From Bolinopsis microptera (taxonomy: Eukaryota > Ctenophora > Tentaculata > Lobata > Bolinopsidae), in assembly GCF_026151205.1 (NCBI RefSeq), contig NC_087077.1, positions 19,465,975 through 19,529,974 of the forward strand: 64,000 bases of DNA. The letters run 5' to 3'. The notes below the pieces were generated by a model that was given only the letters and a program-made list of their open reading frames with translations, was not told the origin of the DNA and did no database searches. This document shows, in pieces, positions 28,935 to 39,795 of the stretch; the stretch's first letter is position 1, and each line of letters begins with the position of its first letter. The position numbers and the translations under genes were made by a program.

Positions 28935-29614
28935 AAGATCTTGGAGTCGATGTTACTCCTAAGCTAAGTTGGAATAGTCAGTGCGACAGAATTTATACTA
29001 AGGCCTGCCAACAACTTGGTATGGTCAGAAGAGATGGCCATATTGTCATTGATCAGAAACGTCGCCGGGCGCTTTACCTCTCCCTGGTTCGTAGCCAATT
29101 CGAAAATTGTTCCATAATCTGGCGCCCTTGTAATAAATCACTTAGTGATAAATTAGAAAGTCTCCAAAAGAGAGCTATTAAATGGATTCTGTCTGAAGAG
29201 GGCCGCAGTTATCCACCTGAGCAATATGTCAAAAAGTGCAAGCTTGTCGACATTCTCCCTTTGTCTCAAAAGTTTGACTTGAATGATCTTATTTTTTTCC
29301 ACAAAGTTCTTAACAATTTAATTCCTGTATCGCTGCCTCACTATCTCTCTTTATATCAGGGCACTTCTCGACTAAGACGTTGCCACCTCGACAGTCTGTC
29401 TATTGTGTCATCAATTTTACCTAAGTTAAGTCAGAATTCACACACCACATGTACCTCAAATAGCCCACTGGCAAAATCATTTTTCTACAGAACCCATATA
29501 CTGTGGAATGGACTCCCTTTACAGGTAAGACAGATTGTGTCTACTAGTCTTTTCAAAGCTGAGGTCACTAAGCATCTATGGAAATATTTATTGGATAGTG
29601 AAACAACAGTCTAG
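28935..29614 (+). pseudogene. C-terminal fragment of a LINE reverse-transcriptase ORF
   Basis: One open frame of about 227 codons running from KDLGVDVTPKLSWNS to the stop; the first in-frame ATG is at 29021 but is not a true start. No internal stop is present, so the copy is fairly young. It lacks all catalytic motifs. Confidence 0.8.
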
Positions 29615-30034
29615 CCTAGTCTCTTTGCTCCCCATATTATTATTATTTTTGTTTTATTAATTTTTTTATCTACCTTCCTATACTTTCAACATCATATCAC
29701 ACTTCACCCGCACACCTTCTCACACATTAATGACCATTTCAGACCTGTATCTAATGTATCTGGAATTTGACGTATTGAAATACAAATTTTGACTATATAT
29801 CCACAGTTATTCACCATGGATTTGTTTGTTATTAAATAGTTTTTCATAAATTTTTGGATTTAGATTAATTCGATGTAATGGGTCCAAGTTACTGCGGACA
29901 TAGTTCACTATGTGTTTACCGTGTTTGGGTGCCCATCATATTTTACAGATGGGGGCGATATTTTGAACGATTCTATTTTATATTCATCTATTGCTGTACT
30001 CTGTAAAATTTGAAAAGTATTTAATAAAAAAAAA
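28935..30034 (+). mobile_element. 5'-truncated non-LTR retrotransposon (CR1/Jockey-like) with A-tail
   Basis: Starts abruptly in KDLGVDVTPKLSWN, the C-terminal part of a reverse transcriptase ORF. It continues through ALYLSLVRSQFENCSIIWRP and LESLQKRAIKWIL, and ends near LWNGLPLQVRQIVSTSLFKA and a TAG at 29614. A ~400-bp 3' untranslated region follows to AATAAAAAAAAAA (30021-30034). The catalytic YxDD part is missing, as expected for 5' truncation. No target duplication was found. The family is inferred from the wording of the C-terminal motif. Confidence 0.8.
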
Positions 30035-30449
30035 ACTGCAAAACATTGAATGGGCGAACCATTCCTATCAGGAAATTTGCTAAATCGTCGAATTAAAAGT
30101 GACGACTCGGCGACTCGAAAACAATAAATAAACGGTTAAATCACAACCACTTCTGAGTAACGTAAAATCGTCTCACGGCTGATAGCGAGTTATTAACCCG
30201 CTAATCGCTATTTACGAGGTGTTTTTATTTACCAGCTACCTTATTACAGTTTAAAACTAGCCAGTATGATTATTAAACTAATTAATGGCATTTCGAGCAG
30301 TCGCAAATGGTTGCCATTTATTTCTTAGTAAACAAAATCTCGCTGGTTCTAAGTCTGCTCCTTAATAAACTCCTTGTCTAGTTTAACATCTTAGAGTAAC
30401 TAAATAAATTCATAGCCTGTAGATAAGGAGACTGATAATGCATATTAAG
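30035..30449. other. intron, nothing recognised
   Basis: Short GGCGACTCGAAAAC-type repetition at 30100-30125 only. Confidence 0.35.
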
Positions 30450-30509
30450 GGGGCAGGGGAGCTGGAGGGGGTAGAGGGGTATGGGTGGGGGAGACCGGGG
30501 CCGGGGGTC
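30450..30509 (+). other. G-rich tract, potential G-quadruplex
   Basis: Ten runs of three or more G within 60 nt (GGGGGCAGGGGAGCTGGAGG, then GGGTAGAGGGGTATGGGTGG and further) in an otherwise AT-rich intron. It fits the usual four-run G-quadruplex pattern. Confidence 0.7.
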
Positions 30510-30735
30510 TTATCATATTAACGCTATTATAACGGTCGGTATTCATCTCAATTCATTATTGTGAATGTCGTTATATTATCTTCAATCTAGGTCGTTCAAT
30601 AAGATCGCAAGTTATGAATATGAATAATGTAACAGGTTGATATGATCGCAGACCACAGACTTCACTAAGTCTGTATTTCTGTGGCAGAGCATGGCAACTT
30701 GACATAATTCTTTATTCCTATGGTCCTTACACCAC

Positions 30736-30818
30736 TAACATTTTCTGACAAAAGGGCTTTAAAAATATCACTTAAAAATCTGAGGTTTTTAAGCATCTTT
30801 GACACATTTGTGACAAAT
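30736..30818 (-). repeat. dispersed repeat family 1, copy 2 (inverted)
   Basis: The complement reads ATGCTTAAAAACCTCAGATT ... AAGCCCTTTTGTCAGAAAAT, matching 16272-16346 and 32971-33050. A few extra bases lie in the middle. Confidence 0.55.
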
Positions 30819-30907
30819 TTTTTATTTTGCATCGAGTCCGCCAACAAATAACACCACTCTAAGCTTCATCATTACGATACAGTAAAACTATTGGACTACG
30901 ATAAATG

Positions 30908-30967
30908 AGGACTTGCCACCCCATGGCAACATTAAAATATATTGACTCTGTTACATCGTTTCCTCAA
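30908..30967 (-). repeat. dispersed repeat family 2, copy 2 (inverted)
   Basis: GGACTTGCCACCCCATGGCA onward is the complement of 21285-21344 with about one mismatch and a small end difference. Confidence 0.7.
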
Positions 30968-31090
30968 AAATGTAATATATTTGTAGTGTTGTAATTAGTT
31001 TAAAACGTTTAACGAATTCAGAATATCAAAAATGGTCTTTCAGCGCATTTTTTAGAAAGCAGCAGACCAGCCGGGCCCGATAAGGACCTT

Positions 31091-31545
31091 ATGGTAACTA
31101 GTAGTGTAACTGTGGTAACTAGTAGTGTAACTATGGTAACTAGTAGTGTAACTATGGTAACTAGTAGTGTAACTATGGTAACTAGTAGTGTAACTATGGT
31201 AACTAGTAGTGTAACTATGGTAACTAGTAGTGTAACTATGGTAACTAGTAGTGTAACTATGGTAACTAGTAGTGTAACTATGGTAACTAGTAGTGTAACT
31301 ATGGTAACTATTAGTGTAACTATGGTAACTATTAGTGTAACTATGGTAACTAGTAGTGTAACTATGGTAACTAGTAGTGTAACTATGGTAACTAGTAGTG
31401 TAACTATGGTAACTAGTAGTGTAACTATGGTAACTAGTAGTGTAACTATGGTAACTAGTAGTGTAACTATGGTAACTGGTAGTGTAACTATGGTAACTAG
31501 TAGTGTAACTATGGTAACTAGTAGTGTTACTATGGTAACAACAAG
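31091..31545. repeat. 21-bp minisatellite (GGTAACTAGTAGTGTAACTAT)
   Basis: About 22 highly uniform copies. The period is a multiple of three and neither strand has a stop. Both strands therefore translate as seven-residue repeats (VTSSVTM on plus; SYHSYTT on minus). I see no gene signals; both ORFs are likely by-products. Confidence 0.92.
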
Positions 31546-31794
31546 GAACCCATGTAAATTGTAAAGTACTAGTAGGAAGTGCTACACCACGTACCAACAC
31601 TACCTGATACCGAGCCTGGGTTTAACTGATATCCAAGGCAATTGTAGGTGTTATACAGGATTAAACAGAACAGCTCTTGCTCTTAGGTTCTTGTATTATT
31701 ACACTGAGCACTTGTAGACTGAGCTGTTCACCCTTGTAATGTTGGTCGACAGCAGACGTAGGATATCTTGTATGTGGTCTAGTTCAGCCTTGTA

Positions 31795-31925
31795 TAGTCT
31801 AGTATAATAGTCTAGTATAGACTAGTATAGTCTAGTATAGTCTAGTATAGTCTAGTATAGACTAGCATAGTCTAGTATAGTACAATATAGTATAGTATAA
31901 TATAGTATAGTATAGACTATAGCCC
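31795..31925. repeat. TAGTCTAGTATAG short repeat tract
   Basis: About ten degenerate TAGTCTAGTATAGAC / TATAGTATAG units, partly self-complementary (CTAG). Confidence 0.8.
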
Positions 31926-32683
31926 ACTATAGTCTAGTAGAAAAATCGTTCATTTCAGTATTTAAATTTAATGTTTCCAAAGAATTTCGACTGAAAGGAA
32001 TACACAATTTTCTGCTTTCTTGGGCTTTCTTGTATTACATACAAGAAAGCAGATATTAGCGATTTAATCCAATCTCCATACCAAGAAACTATCATGATGC
32101 GCGAAATTCTTCATTATTCTGCGATTCAATCTAATCTGTGAGTATTGAACTGGACTCGAATAAATATACAAATATACAAAAGTTTAAAGTTCGCAGCCAT
32201 CTTTTGAATTTGTTCGATGTTAATATTGAACGTTTACGATCTTGTATTGTGAACGCATGTCATGTATTATTACATATCACTATTTTAAGAATCGCAGCAT
32301 GCATATTGTTATAATGGTTTACTGTTTGAATATAAAGCTCGCGCTTGTTAAGTAAGTGTACGTGATATTATGAGCTGTATCTACTTCAAGTGTTCCTTTA
32401 CTTTACGTACGTGCCGTTAATCTTTCATGACACAAATCTTTTCAAGAAATTTCATTTTCTTAGTTTTTTAAATACTTTGCGCCTTTCTATTTTTGGAATT
32501 TGGAGGAAGTTTAAAAGCGGATAATATAATTACTAATCTTTGGTCCATACATATTATAATATTATTATAATTCACTTCTAGCTGTTTAGTCTATTATCAA
32601 TCAGTCACATAACTACAAATTAAACAAAATGGAATATTAAAGAGAATGTTGTAACAAATAGGCGATCAGAACCAGTGACTAAC
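31926..32683. other. intron, nothing coding recognised
   Basis: Contains an inverted pair TTTCTTGTATTACATACAAG near 32025-32046 and nothing else notable. Confidence 0.4.
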
Positions 32684-32822
32684 CTTAACAGCGGTAAAGT
32701 TGAAACTGTTCTCTGAAGCATTGAAGAACTCTTCTAGAGTTGATTTGAAGTACTTGAACATTTTGTCGCTGTAACCATCGTAACAGAGCCTGAACCCTTC
32801 TCGCTCCACTTCTACAGTTGAT
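32684..32822 (-). CDS. NRDC: most 5' confident exon of nardilysin-like gene
   Basis: The donor GCTGTTAAG then GTTAGT follows 32684. The acceptor is most likely AATATTCATAG before 32822, with CAACTGTAG a few bases in as an alternative. One base completes a codon and the exon reads STVEVEREGFRLCYDGYSDK, MFKYFKSTLEEFFNASENSF, NFTAVK, ending in phase 0. It aligns with the G-L-x-I-x-V-K-G-F-N-H-K-L-P-L-L region at the start of the C-terminal half of nardilysin. Confidence 0.85.
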
Positions 32823-32970
32823 CTATGAATATTTGAGGTTCAGGAATTTAATGAGATTTCCCCTCAGTGAATTTGATAATGAAAACTGGGCTGAACTACT
32901 AGGAGGAAAACCATCAGAAACCGTTCAGAAACCACTTTTTGGAACCGCGCCAAAATGTCAATATTTGTCA

Positions 32971-33050
32971 TAAATATTATGTCAAAGGTGGTTAAAAACT
33001 AAGGATTTTTGAGTGGTATTTAAGCCCTTTTGTCAGAAAACGGTAAATCT
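32971..33050 (+). repeat. dispersed repeat family 1, copy 3
   Basis: GTGGTATTTAAGCCCTTTTG and TCAGAAAACGGTA match 16272-16346. The upstream half (AACTAAGGATTTTTGA) is more diverged. Confidence 0.55.
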
Positions 33051-34816
33051 AGGGTTAATACTAATTCCAAGGCTAAAGTTTGACTAGAAGTTAGTGCCAA
33101 AATTTGAACATTTAAGATTCAGGAATCCGATGGGATTGTCATTTAATAACAATTCAAAATAGTGATGAGATATAAGTTATGCGTGATTGTTTGATGAATG
33201 CCTTGAAAGCCAATCCTAACTTATTATGAAATAATAATATATTCTTGTTGAGTAAAGAAGACTGCTGTGTCCACTCGGCCATGATCAACATCTCAACATG
33301 ATCAGGTGACTAATACCCACTAATTGACAAAATACTCAATTAATTGTGAAGGTTGAAATTTAAACCAGAATGTAAGCTTTTATGTTAGGATTAAGGATTA
33401 AATTAGTTGATTGAAAGGTTGCACCAACAAAGCAATGTTAACTTGACGTTAACTTGACGTCGACTGTCACTTATAGGATTTCATAGTAACATTAACAAAT
33501 AAAATACAGGTTTGCTATGCTGTGGGACTACGAAGTACGAACCCCCTCCAGCCAGTCTCAAGCTTGTCGCCTTGATAACCTTGATAGCTCAAATTATTTG
33601 TTAAAAAATGTTGTAGTATTGAAACTAATATTAACTAATGTTGACACTGCTGGTAAGTCCTAAGTAAGACAGTTGAACCCGTACTCTAACTTCACGGCAT
33701 TTTTAACATTACATTCTGGACTGTTCCGATATAGGTCCAACATCTTGTACGTAGGTTATATTATGAAAGTAACGCGTTCTGCAGGAATCTCGTCCATTCT
33801 TTACTCTCGAACTAGAGACTGTCGGCTCTCAACGTTCTGACTCTTATTTGCCTTGTAAGTTCTGGACCTGATTTTTGGTCGGCACTCTTCATTCCATCTT
33901 AATTCCACCACATCTTCATAACCAGCCCCTAGGCCCCCCCCCCTCCTCACTCCTCATTCCCATGTGAGCCAACTGTACAGTGCGTTTCTGTCATCATTAA
34001 AGTTACAGGCTCGTCTGACTTATTACAACTTTACAATGATGTGGTACACAGGGTAGTGTTCCAATAACAGGTTAATTACAGACCCATCTAGACTACAATC
34101 CCCTCACCACTTTAATATTCCCCGCTCCAGCCTACATCTCGAGTGGGAACAGATGGTAGAAAGAGAGGAAGGAGGGATAAAGAGAGACAAGGCTCTCTTG
34201 TACGTAGATAGACAGAGCTCGCATTGTAGGAGTGTCTATAACAGTTCACTGTTCATAACTGTTCATAACAGTTCATAATATGTTGAAGATTCATGTGCTC
34301 ACGTGGCCTTTATAAAACTTCCAGAATAGATCAAGTCTTGATTGGACGTGGTCTTTAAAAGCTGCATAGAATGTTTAATTATATCAAATATTATTATATT
34401 TTAATTCGTTTGCCATATTGTGTTTATCTGAATTGCTGACTAGCACCCTCATACCCTCGTTGTGTTCTAAGGCTGCTAAAACCGCTTGTAACATAGCTGC
34501 CATTGTTCATATTAGTGTTGTAGTAAAACTTACGGCATAAAAAGCAATTCAACCGGCCTTTAGTTTGCCAGTTTTAATTAACTCTTTACAAAGTTTAATA
34601 ATTTGGTGCCAATGGGACAGCAACTTTCAGTCCATTTGTTTCATGTTCCATTATATTATATTAAACTGCCTTTTATTCCTTTAACAGCCTTTAAATAGTC
34701 AGGGACCGGGGTTGCGAATTGCTGTTCAATTTGTGACGACTTGCTTACGCATTACAGTAAAACGTCAATCAACTTATACAGCATTTCAGTACAGTAACAT
34801 TACAGTAAAATTTACA
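33051..34816. other. gene-poor stretch upstream of the last recognised exon
   Basis: One or more exons encoding the preceding ~50 residues of the peptidase should lie between 32822 and the next exon, but none was found here. Short duplications only (GTTAACTTGACGTTAACTTG at 33438; AACAGTTCA repeats at 34241-34276). Confidence 0.35.
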
Positions 34817-34857
34817 GAACCAAGCAGTACATAACGGCGTCAGGTACTGCTTGGTTC
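34817..34857. repeat. 14-bp inverted repeat
   Basis: GAACCAAGCAGTAC and its exact complement, with a 13-nt loop. Confidence 0.75.
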
Positions 34858-36889
34858 AGTTCTGTCTGTTTATTGTTTAATCACAGTATTCACGGCGCTC
34901 ACTAGTATTCTCGTTCCAATACAGTATAAGCGTTCAGTTTGGAGACGTTCTTTTGTCTCTGTATTGTAAGCCGCTTACGGTCTGCTCGCTCCAGGATCAG
35001 CCTCTATTGTACCGTGCAGCTTGGGTTCTAGTTTCTAGACACAATTCCAGAGTTTTATAATTTTAATCTACTTAACTACTCAGTAGTACGACTCTCCTCT
35101 CACTATACCCCTGGTACATTCCTCAATAATGGATTGAATTTAGGTTTCCCATAAAATTGTTGCTATAAGTATAATTGATTAAAATAAAATTTGTTGTTTT
35201 CTTGCTTCTCCACCGTTAGTTTGACCAAGTGTAACCCTTTGAACCGAGAGTTACTCTCCAGACCTAACTACCGATACTCGGATAGTTCAACACAATATAT
35301 ATTCTGTGGTCTCAGATAAGTTATCTTACCAAATAGATATTATGCAACCTTACTAGCAGCCTGCAGCTGCAACTATCGTCAGATTAGCGGTATAAATAGA
35401 ATATGCAGTCCCGGTTAAATTGTTAACGTTTAATACATAAGTACGACACGCCTCTGTCTGAAATAGATTCTATAAATATTTAACAAATAATTTGCTGATC
35501 CATTCATCATATTATTATATGTTGTATAGTCTTAGTTTTAACGATTTGTAAACTGATATTTAAAATCCAATACAATCCGATAAAGTGATAAATACCAGAG
35601 CTGCATTATTGTAAATTACTTATTAAATTGCATGTCTTTAATTTTGAAAGTTACAAACATTGCCTTGTACGACAGTTGGGGGCGTTTTATTCAATTATCT
35701 AAACAATTTCTATTTTGCAGACAGTCTCAGATATTTACGCTATTTTTGGTGTTCTTAATTCCCAGTCTAGAGGCAGTCAGATGATTTGTGATAGTCGGCA
35801 TGTTGTCGGCATGTTGTCGTGTCGGCATGTTGTGTAATTGTGAACTATTCAACTACCTGGTCTCTGCTAAAAGCTCACATCGTGTCTATGTATGAGATGT
35901 ATCTGGTTCACAAATTTGTGCCCTCTATTTCTATAATTATATTTTTACAATTCTCTGTTCGTAGGAAATGTTAGTGTGATTGCTTTGTTATTCCGTATCC
36001 AAGGGATAGAAATTGCCGAAACAATGAAACCCACCCAATGCAATTGCTCAATGATCTGAGTCCAAAGACTGAAATAAATCTTAACGCCAGTTCCACGCGT
36101 GATGGTTGTCTTATATAAGATATGAAGAGAAGTACACTTAATTAAATTCGAAAGTACTTGAAAATTAGTAAAAGAGCTCTTGAAGGTTATAACATCTTTT
36201 TAATAAAGAAGTAGCTGAAATGAGCAGCAGATGTGAGTTGTGGAACTACAATAAGAGTTCTTAGTTATAATACTTAACACTTGATTAACACTGAGTACTT
36301 TCTCACATCTGTACCAGCCCTTTGAAGATCTTAGTTTGATTCTTCTTTATAGCGCTTTCAGAACTCGAATTCTGAATAATTATTATTTCGTTTGCTTTCT
36401 GCACGGTTTTGAATATTCAATACAAGAGAATACAAGGCCAGGTCTCTCCCGAACGTTGGGATGGCCTGAAGTGCTTACCTCCTTTTCAGTAACCCTCTGT
36501 GCCGAGGCACTATACTAGCTATAGGGGGGTTAGTCCTACGAGCCAGAGAGTGTGTATCACCAGCCGAATATTGAATATTCAGGATTGCTATATTCAGGAT
36601 TGCTAAAGTAGTGGATGACCTTGCTGTACGGCAAGTTAAACAAGGATCTGAAACTACTAGGTTCCGTACAGACTCAACTCTGCACCCGTGTCAATATGTT
36701 CATTATATGCAAGCCTCTTGATTTATAATATACTGTGTTCTACTGTAGAATTACTTACTTTGTGTTACTTTATATAGATTCTCTTCTGGACAGTATGAAG
36801 TAAGTCCTCCAATCATTCCTAGTATAGACCTTTTTAAAGAACCAGAAGAGAGTTATTTGTGATGGTTGTTTACCCTTTTGTGGGTGGGG
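34858..36889. other. gene-free stretch
   Basis: No exon, RNA gene or sizeable repeat was recognised. There is a small GTCGGCATGTTGT triplication at 35797-35832 and ATATTCAGGATTGCTA duplication at 36573-36606. Confidence 0.35.
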
Positions 36890-37130
36890 TATCCGGGAAG
36901 CCTTTCAAGAATTTAGCAAGAGAGGATTTTAAGTTTCCAATATATTTATTGAGTTTACTCCCGCGGAGAGTAAGTTCCATGTCTTAGCTGCTACTCCAAA
37001 AGTGTTCTCATAGTAGGTTGAGATCAAATTATTAATTATTAAGATCAAATTGATGATAAACAGAATCTCGTGCTGGCTGTTTAAGTTGACCCAAAACTGG
37101 TCCCGATAGAAAATATTTTGCAACATAAAA
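36890..37130 (-). pseudogene. possible relic of a LINE ORF C-terminus
   Basis: The minus-strand frame reads NTFGVAAKTWNLLSAGVNSI. A frameshift near 36935 is followed by NLKSSLAKFL. This resembles the W-N-x-L-P ... S-I-x-x-F-K-x-x-L ending common in CR1-like LINE proteins. It is short and decayed, so the call is tentative. Confidence 0.35.
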
Positions 37131-37151
37131 ATTACATTTTCTATCTTTAAC

Positions 37152-37230
37152 GGCCAGGTAGCGCAGTTGGTTAGAACGCCTGTCTTACAATCGTTAGGTT
37201 GCGAGTTCGAAACCCACTGACTGCCTGGTC
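37152..37230 (+). promoter_or_regulatory. tRNA-like head with internal pol III A and B boxes
   Basis: A-box-like TAGCGCAGTTGG at 37159 and B-box-like GAGTTCGAAACC at 37204. The would-be anticodon loop CTTACAA would give TAC (Val), but the supporting stem pairs poorly. Confidence 0.6.
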
Positions 37231-37508
37231 GTGGGGTGAGCGTCGTCGACGTTCAGCTAAGGATCATGAGTGGTCTATGCAGCCCCCCGGTCTACTCAGC
37301 CGAATACTCGAGAAATCGGGTGTGAGGGTTAAATGAGGAGCTGCACATTGCAGCAAAGTCTCGGACGAAGAAAGTATGGTACACACTACCTTAACCGTCA
37401 CTGGCCATAAAGATCCTTCGGCTTCCTGTAATTGGCTGGTTGCACTTGTGTAACATTGTGGCTGTTGGAATACACCGAAGTAAAATAAGTGTCTAGATAA
37501 AAAAAAAA
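37152..37508 (+). mobile_element. tRNA-derived SINE
   Basis: The head 37152-37230 folds like a tRNA: a 7-bp acceptor stem GGCCAGG / CCTGGTC, A-box-like TAGCGCAGTTGG and B-box-like GAGTTCGAAACC. An unrelated body of ~265 bp follows (for example GTCTACTCAGCCGAATACTC), then an A-tail at 37499-37508. This head-body-tail order is that of a pol III SINE. No target duplication was seen. The anticodon stem is imperfect, so the head is a relic promoter rather than a functional tRNA. Confidence 0.8.
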
Positions 37509-38024
37509 TGGCTTATTAAAAGATACACTTTTCAACAGGTCAACAATCATTAGCGCCTTTCAAATGAATCATTTAAAATACTCAATCTTTACCGGAAGTT
37601 TTTGTTTCTTTTATTACCTTTGCAATTTAGTCAGGTGGCTGGACCTCTAGAAAATTTGCTATCACAGGCAACAGTTTTGTGTACGACGTTTCTCATTTTA
37701 GCTAAAATCATAATTTGTAGCTTTCTCTAGAAGTAGACTCTAAGGCGTCCCTTGCTAGTGGTTGATTCGTTTTGAAATACGAACCATTATGTGATACAAA
37801 ATTGGTATGTATACAAGCATTGGGGGTCTGGGACTTTAATAGTTTAAGTTTGCATTCTTTATTTATAACCCTTAATTTAAATCGACGATATCACTTTCAG
37901 TAACCAAACCAAAGTTTGCCGCTTATCAAATCTTTGTTTTATAATCACGCCGAAACCCAATGAAATAAAGGAATCATATCGAGCAAAATTATAGATTCAG
38001 CAGTTGTACGTGATGGTTAATGTT
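37509..38024. other. non-coding, nothing recognised
   Basis: No exon or repeat supported. Confidence 0.35.
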
Positions 38025-38330
38025 ATCTCTCCTCCGCAAGCATCTCACTCTGCTAGATATACCCAAATAGCACTGAACAGTCAATTAATCACTCCTCCGC
38101 AAGCAATTTCAGCTCCATCGGCAACAATAAATTACCCATGTTATCTAACCAGATCTAGCAATTTCATGCAAACTGAACTTTGCTAGATCTGGTTAGATAC
38201 CATGGGTAATTTATTGTTTCTGATGAGTTTGTATGAAATTGCTTGCGGAGGAGTGATTAAGATCAGGTTAGATACCATGGCTCCATGGGTAATTTATTGT
38301 TTCTGATGGAGTTTGCATGAAATTGCTGCT
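38025..38330. mobile_element. foldback element with 74-78-bp arms and extra partial copies
   Basis: The left arm 38087-38160 (AATCACTCCTCCGCAAGCAA ...) is mirrored by 38181-38258 with a 20-nt loop. A third partial copy of the right arm (GTTAGATACCATGGCTCCAT ...) follows at 38264-38325. A CTCCTCCGCAAGCA fragment precedes it at 38031. No ORF. Confidence 0.7.
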
Positions 38331-38846
38331 CTAACTGCATGAAAACGTGCAGAGTGGTTACTTATAATAAGCAATTAAGTTGCCTTCTTCAAGGACGAAT
38401 AACATAATATAGATAACTACATCTTTTTTTTTCATTCTTCAATTTTGCCATGAAGCCCTCTGACGTTTTACGTGTCATACCGTCATAGTTAATAACATAA
38501 TTTAATATCTTAAGTTAATTAAAGTACTTAAAAGATCTGTAGTTAATAATTTGATATCTCAATATTTGTAAGGTACAGACATTAGGTCATATCATTAGTA
38601 GCCGGTATAGGTGGTACTGTGGTTACTAGTTACTAGTTACTGTGGTTGCATCATTGTCCTCAAGTATAAGAGCCTGCTAACTTTACATCAGTCATCCGTA
38701 ATATTCTCCGAGTAAGGGTGCGAATAAACGCCTATGAGTACACGATAACTGAACTTAACCCAAATTGGGGTATATATTATCATGTATGTGTGTTTTAATT
38801 TAAGCGTCATTGGATGGAAATTTGCCCTACAATCGGTCAAGTCACG

Positions 38847-39002
38847 CACTTTACTAAGTTGTCAGTTCCATCTACTTGAGTCTGAAGAGTCACGTACCAG
38901 CCCACTTTACTAAGTTGTCAGGTCCATCTACTTGAGTCTGAAGAGTCACGTACCAGCCCACTTTACTAAGTTGTCAGTTCCATCTACTTGAGTCTGAAGA
39001 GT
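38847..39002. repeat. 56-bp tandem repeat, 2.8 copies
   Basis: CACTTTACTAAGTTGTCAGT at 38847, 38903 and 38959, nearly identical. Confidence 0.9.
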
Positions 39003-39084
39003 AATTTCAAAACAATGGTATCCTAATTAGAATTGTAGTTTTAATGGTGCTCGCTGGAATGTTTTTTTGAGGGGTTTCTCGCAT

Positions 39085-39795
39085 ACTTTAACATCTTTTC
39101 TCTTTAGCTTTAGTATTTAGTATGCATTAACATCTTTTCTCTTTAGCATTAGTATTTAGTATGCATTAACATCTTTTCTCTTTAGCATTAGTATGCGTTA
39201 ACATCTTTTCTCTTTAGCTTTAGTATTAGTATGCGTTAACATCTTTTCTCTTTAGCATTAGTATGCGTTAACATCTTTTCTCTTTAGCTTTAGTATTTAG
39301 TATGCGTTAACATCTTTTCTCTTTAGCATTAGTATGCGTTAACATCTTTTCTCTTTAGCTTTAGTATTTAGTATGCGTTAACATCTTTTCTCTTTAGCAT
39401 TAGTATGCGTTTACATCTTTTCTCTTTAGCATTAGTATGCGTTAATATCTTTTCTCTTTAGCATTAGTATGCGTTAATATCTTTTCTCTTTAGCATTAGT
39501 ATGCGTTAATATCTTTTCTCTTTAGCATTAGTATGCGTTAATATCTTTTCTCTTTAGCATTAGTATGCGTTAATATCTTTTCTCTTTAGCATTAGTATGC
39601 GTTAACATCTTTTCTCTTTAGCTTTAGCATTAGTATGCGTTAATATCTTTTCTCTTTAGCTTTAGTATTTAGTATGCCTTAACATCTTTCCTCTTTAGCA
39701 TTAGTATTTAGTATGCGTTAACATCTTTTCTCTTTAGCATTAGTATGCGTTAACATCTTTTCTCTTTAGCATTAGTATTTAGTATGCGTTAATAT
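39085..39795 (+). repeat. ~32-bp minisatellite with TTTTCTCTTTAG, ~20 copies
   Basis: The unit is TTAACATCTTTTCTCTTTAG then CATTAGTATGCG. Length variants carry an additional CTTTAGTATT or TATTTAG. Every unit has a pyrimidine tract ending in TAG on the plus strand, resembling a 3' splice site. A run of TTAATATC variants occupies the middle (39460-39580). Confidence 0.88.

Larger units (their letters stand above)
11133..32822 (-). other. NRDC: 3' half of a nardilysin-like M16A metallopeptidase gene (gene span, ten exons)
   Basis: Exons in transcript order: 32822-32684, 26588-26442, 23358-23194, 15780-15652, 15516-15464, 15163-15021, 14600-14482, 13214-13095, 12593-12453, 11270-11133. All junctions agree in phase and give ~430 residues ending in TAA. 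M16A enzymes are two-halved clamshell peptidases. The N-terminal half carries the HxxEH zinc site; the C-terminal half, seen here, closes the chamber and binds substrate. LRTRLQMGYSV keeps the Arg and Tyr known to contact substrate in insulin-degrading enzyme. TGFSLAVHTQANKFSAKEAN and an acidic Ser-rich tail region favour nardilysin over insulin-degrading enzyme. The 5' half is not resolved in this window. Introns hold nearly all the repeats between 11 and 33 kb. Confidence 0.85.

Noticed and set aside
31052-31600. 182-codon minus and 157-codon plus ORFs
   Set aside because: By-products of the 21-bp repeat, whose unit has no stop on either strand.
37152-37230. Functional tRNA-Val(TAC) gene
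   Set aside because: The anticodon stem pairs poorly and the sequence continues into a SINE body with an A-tail.
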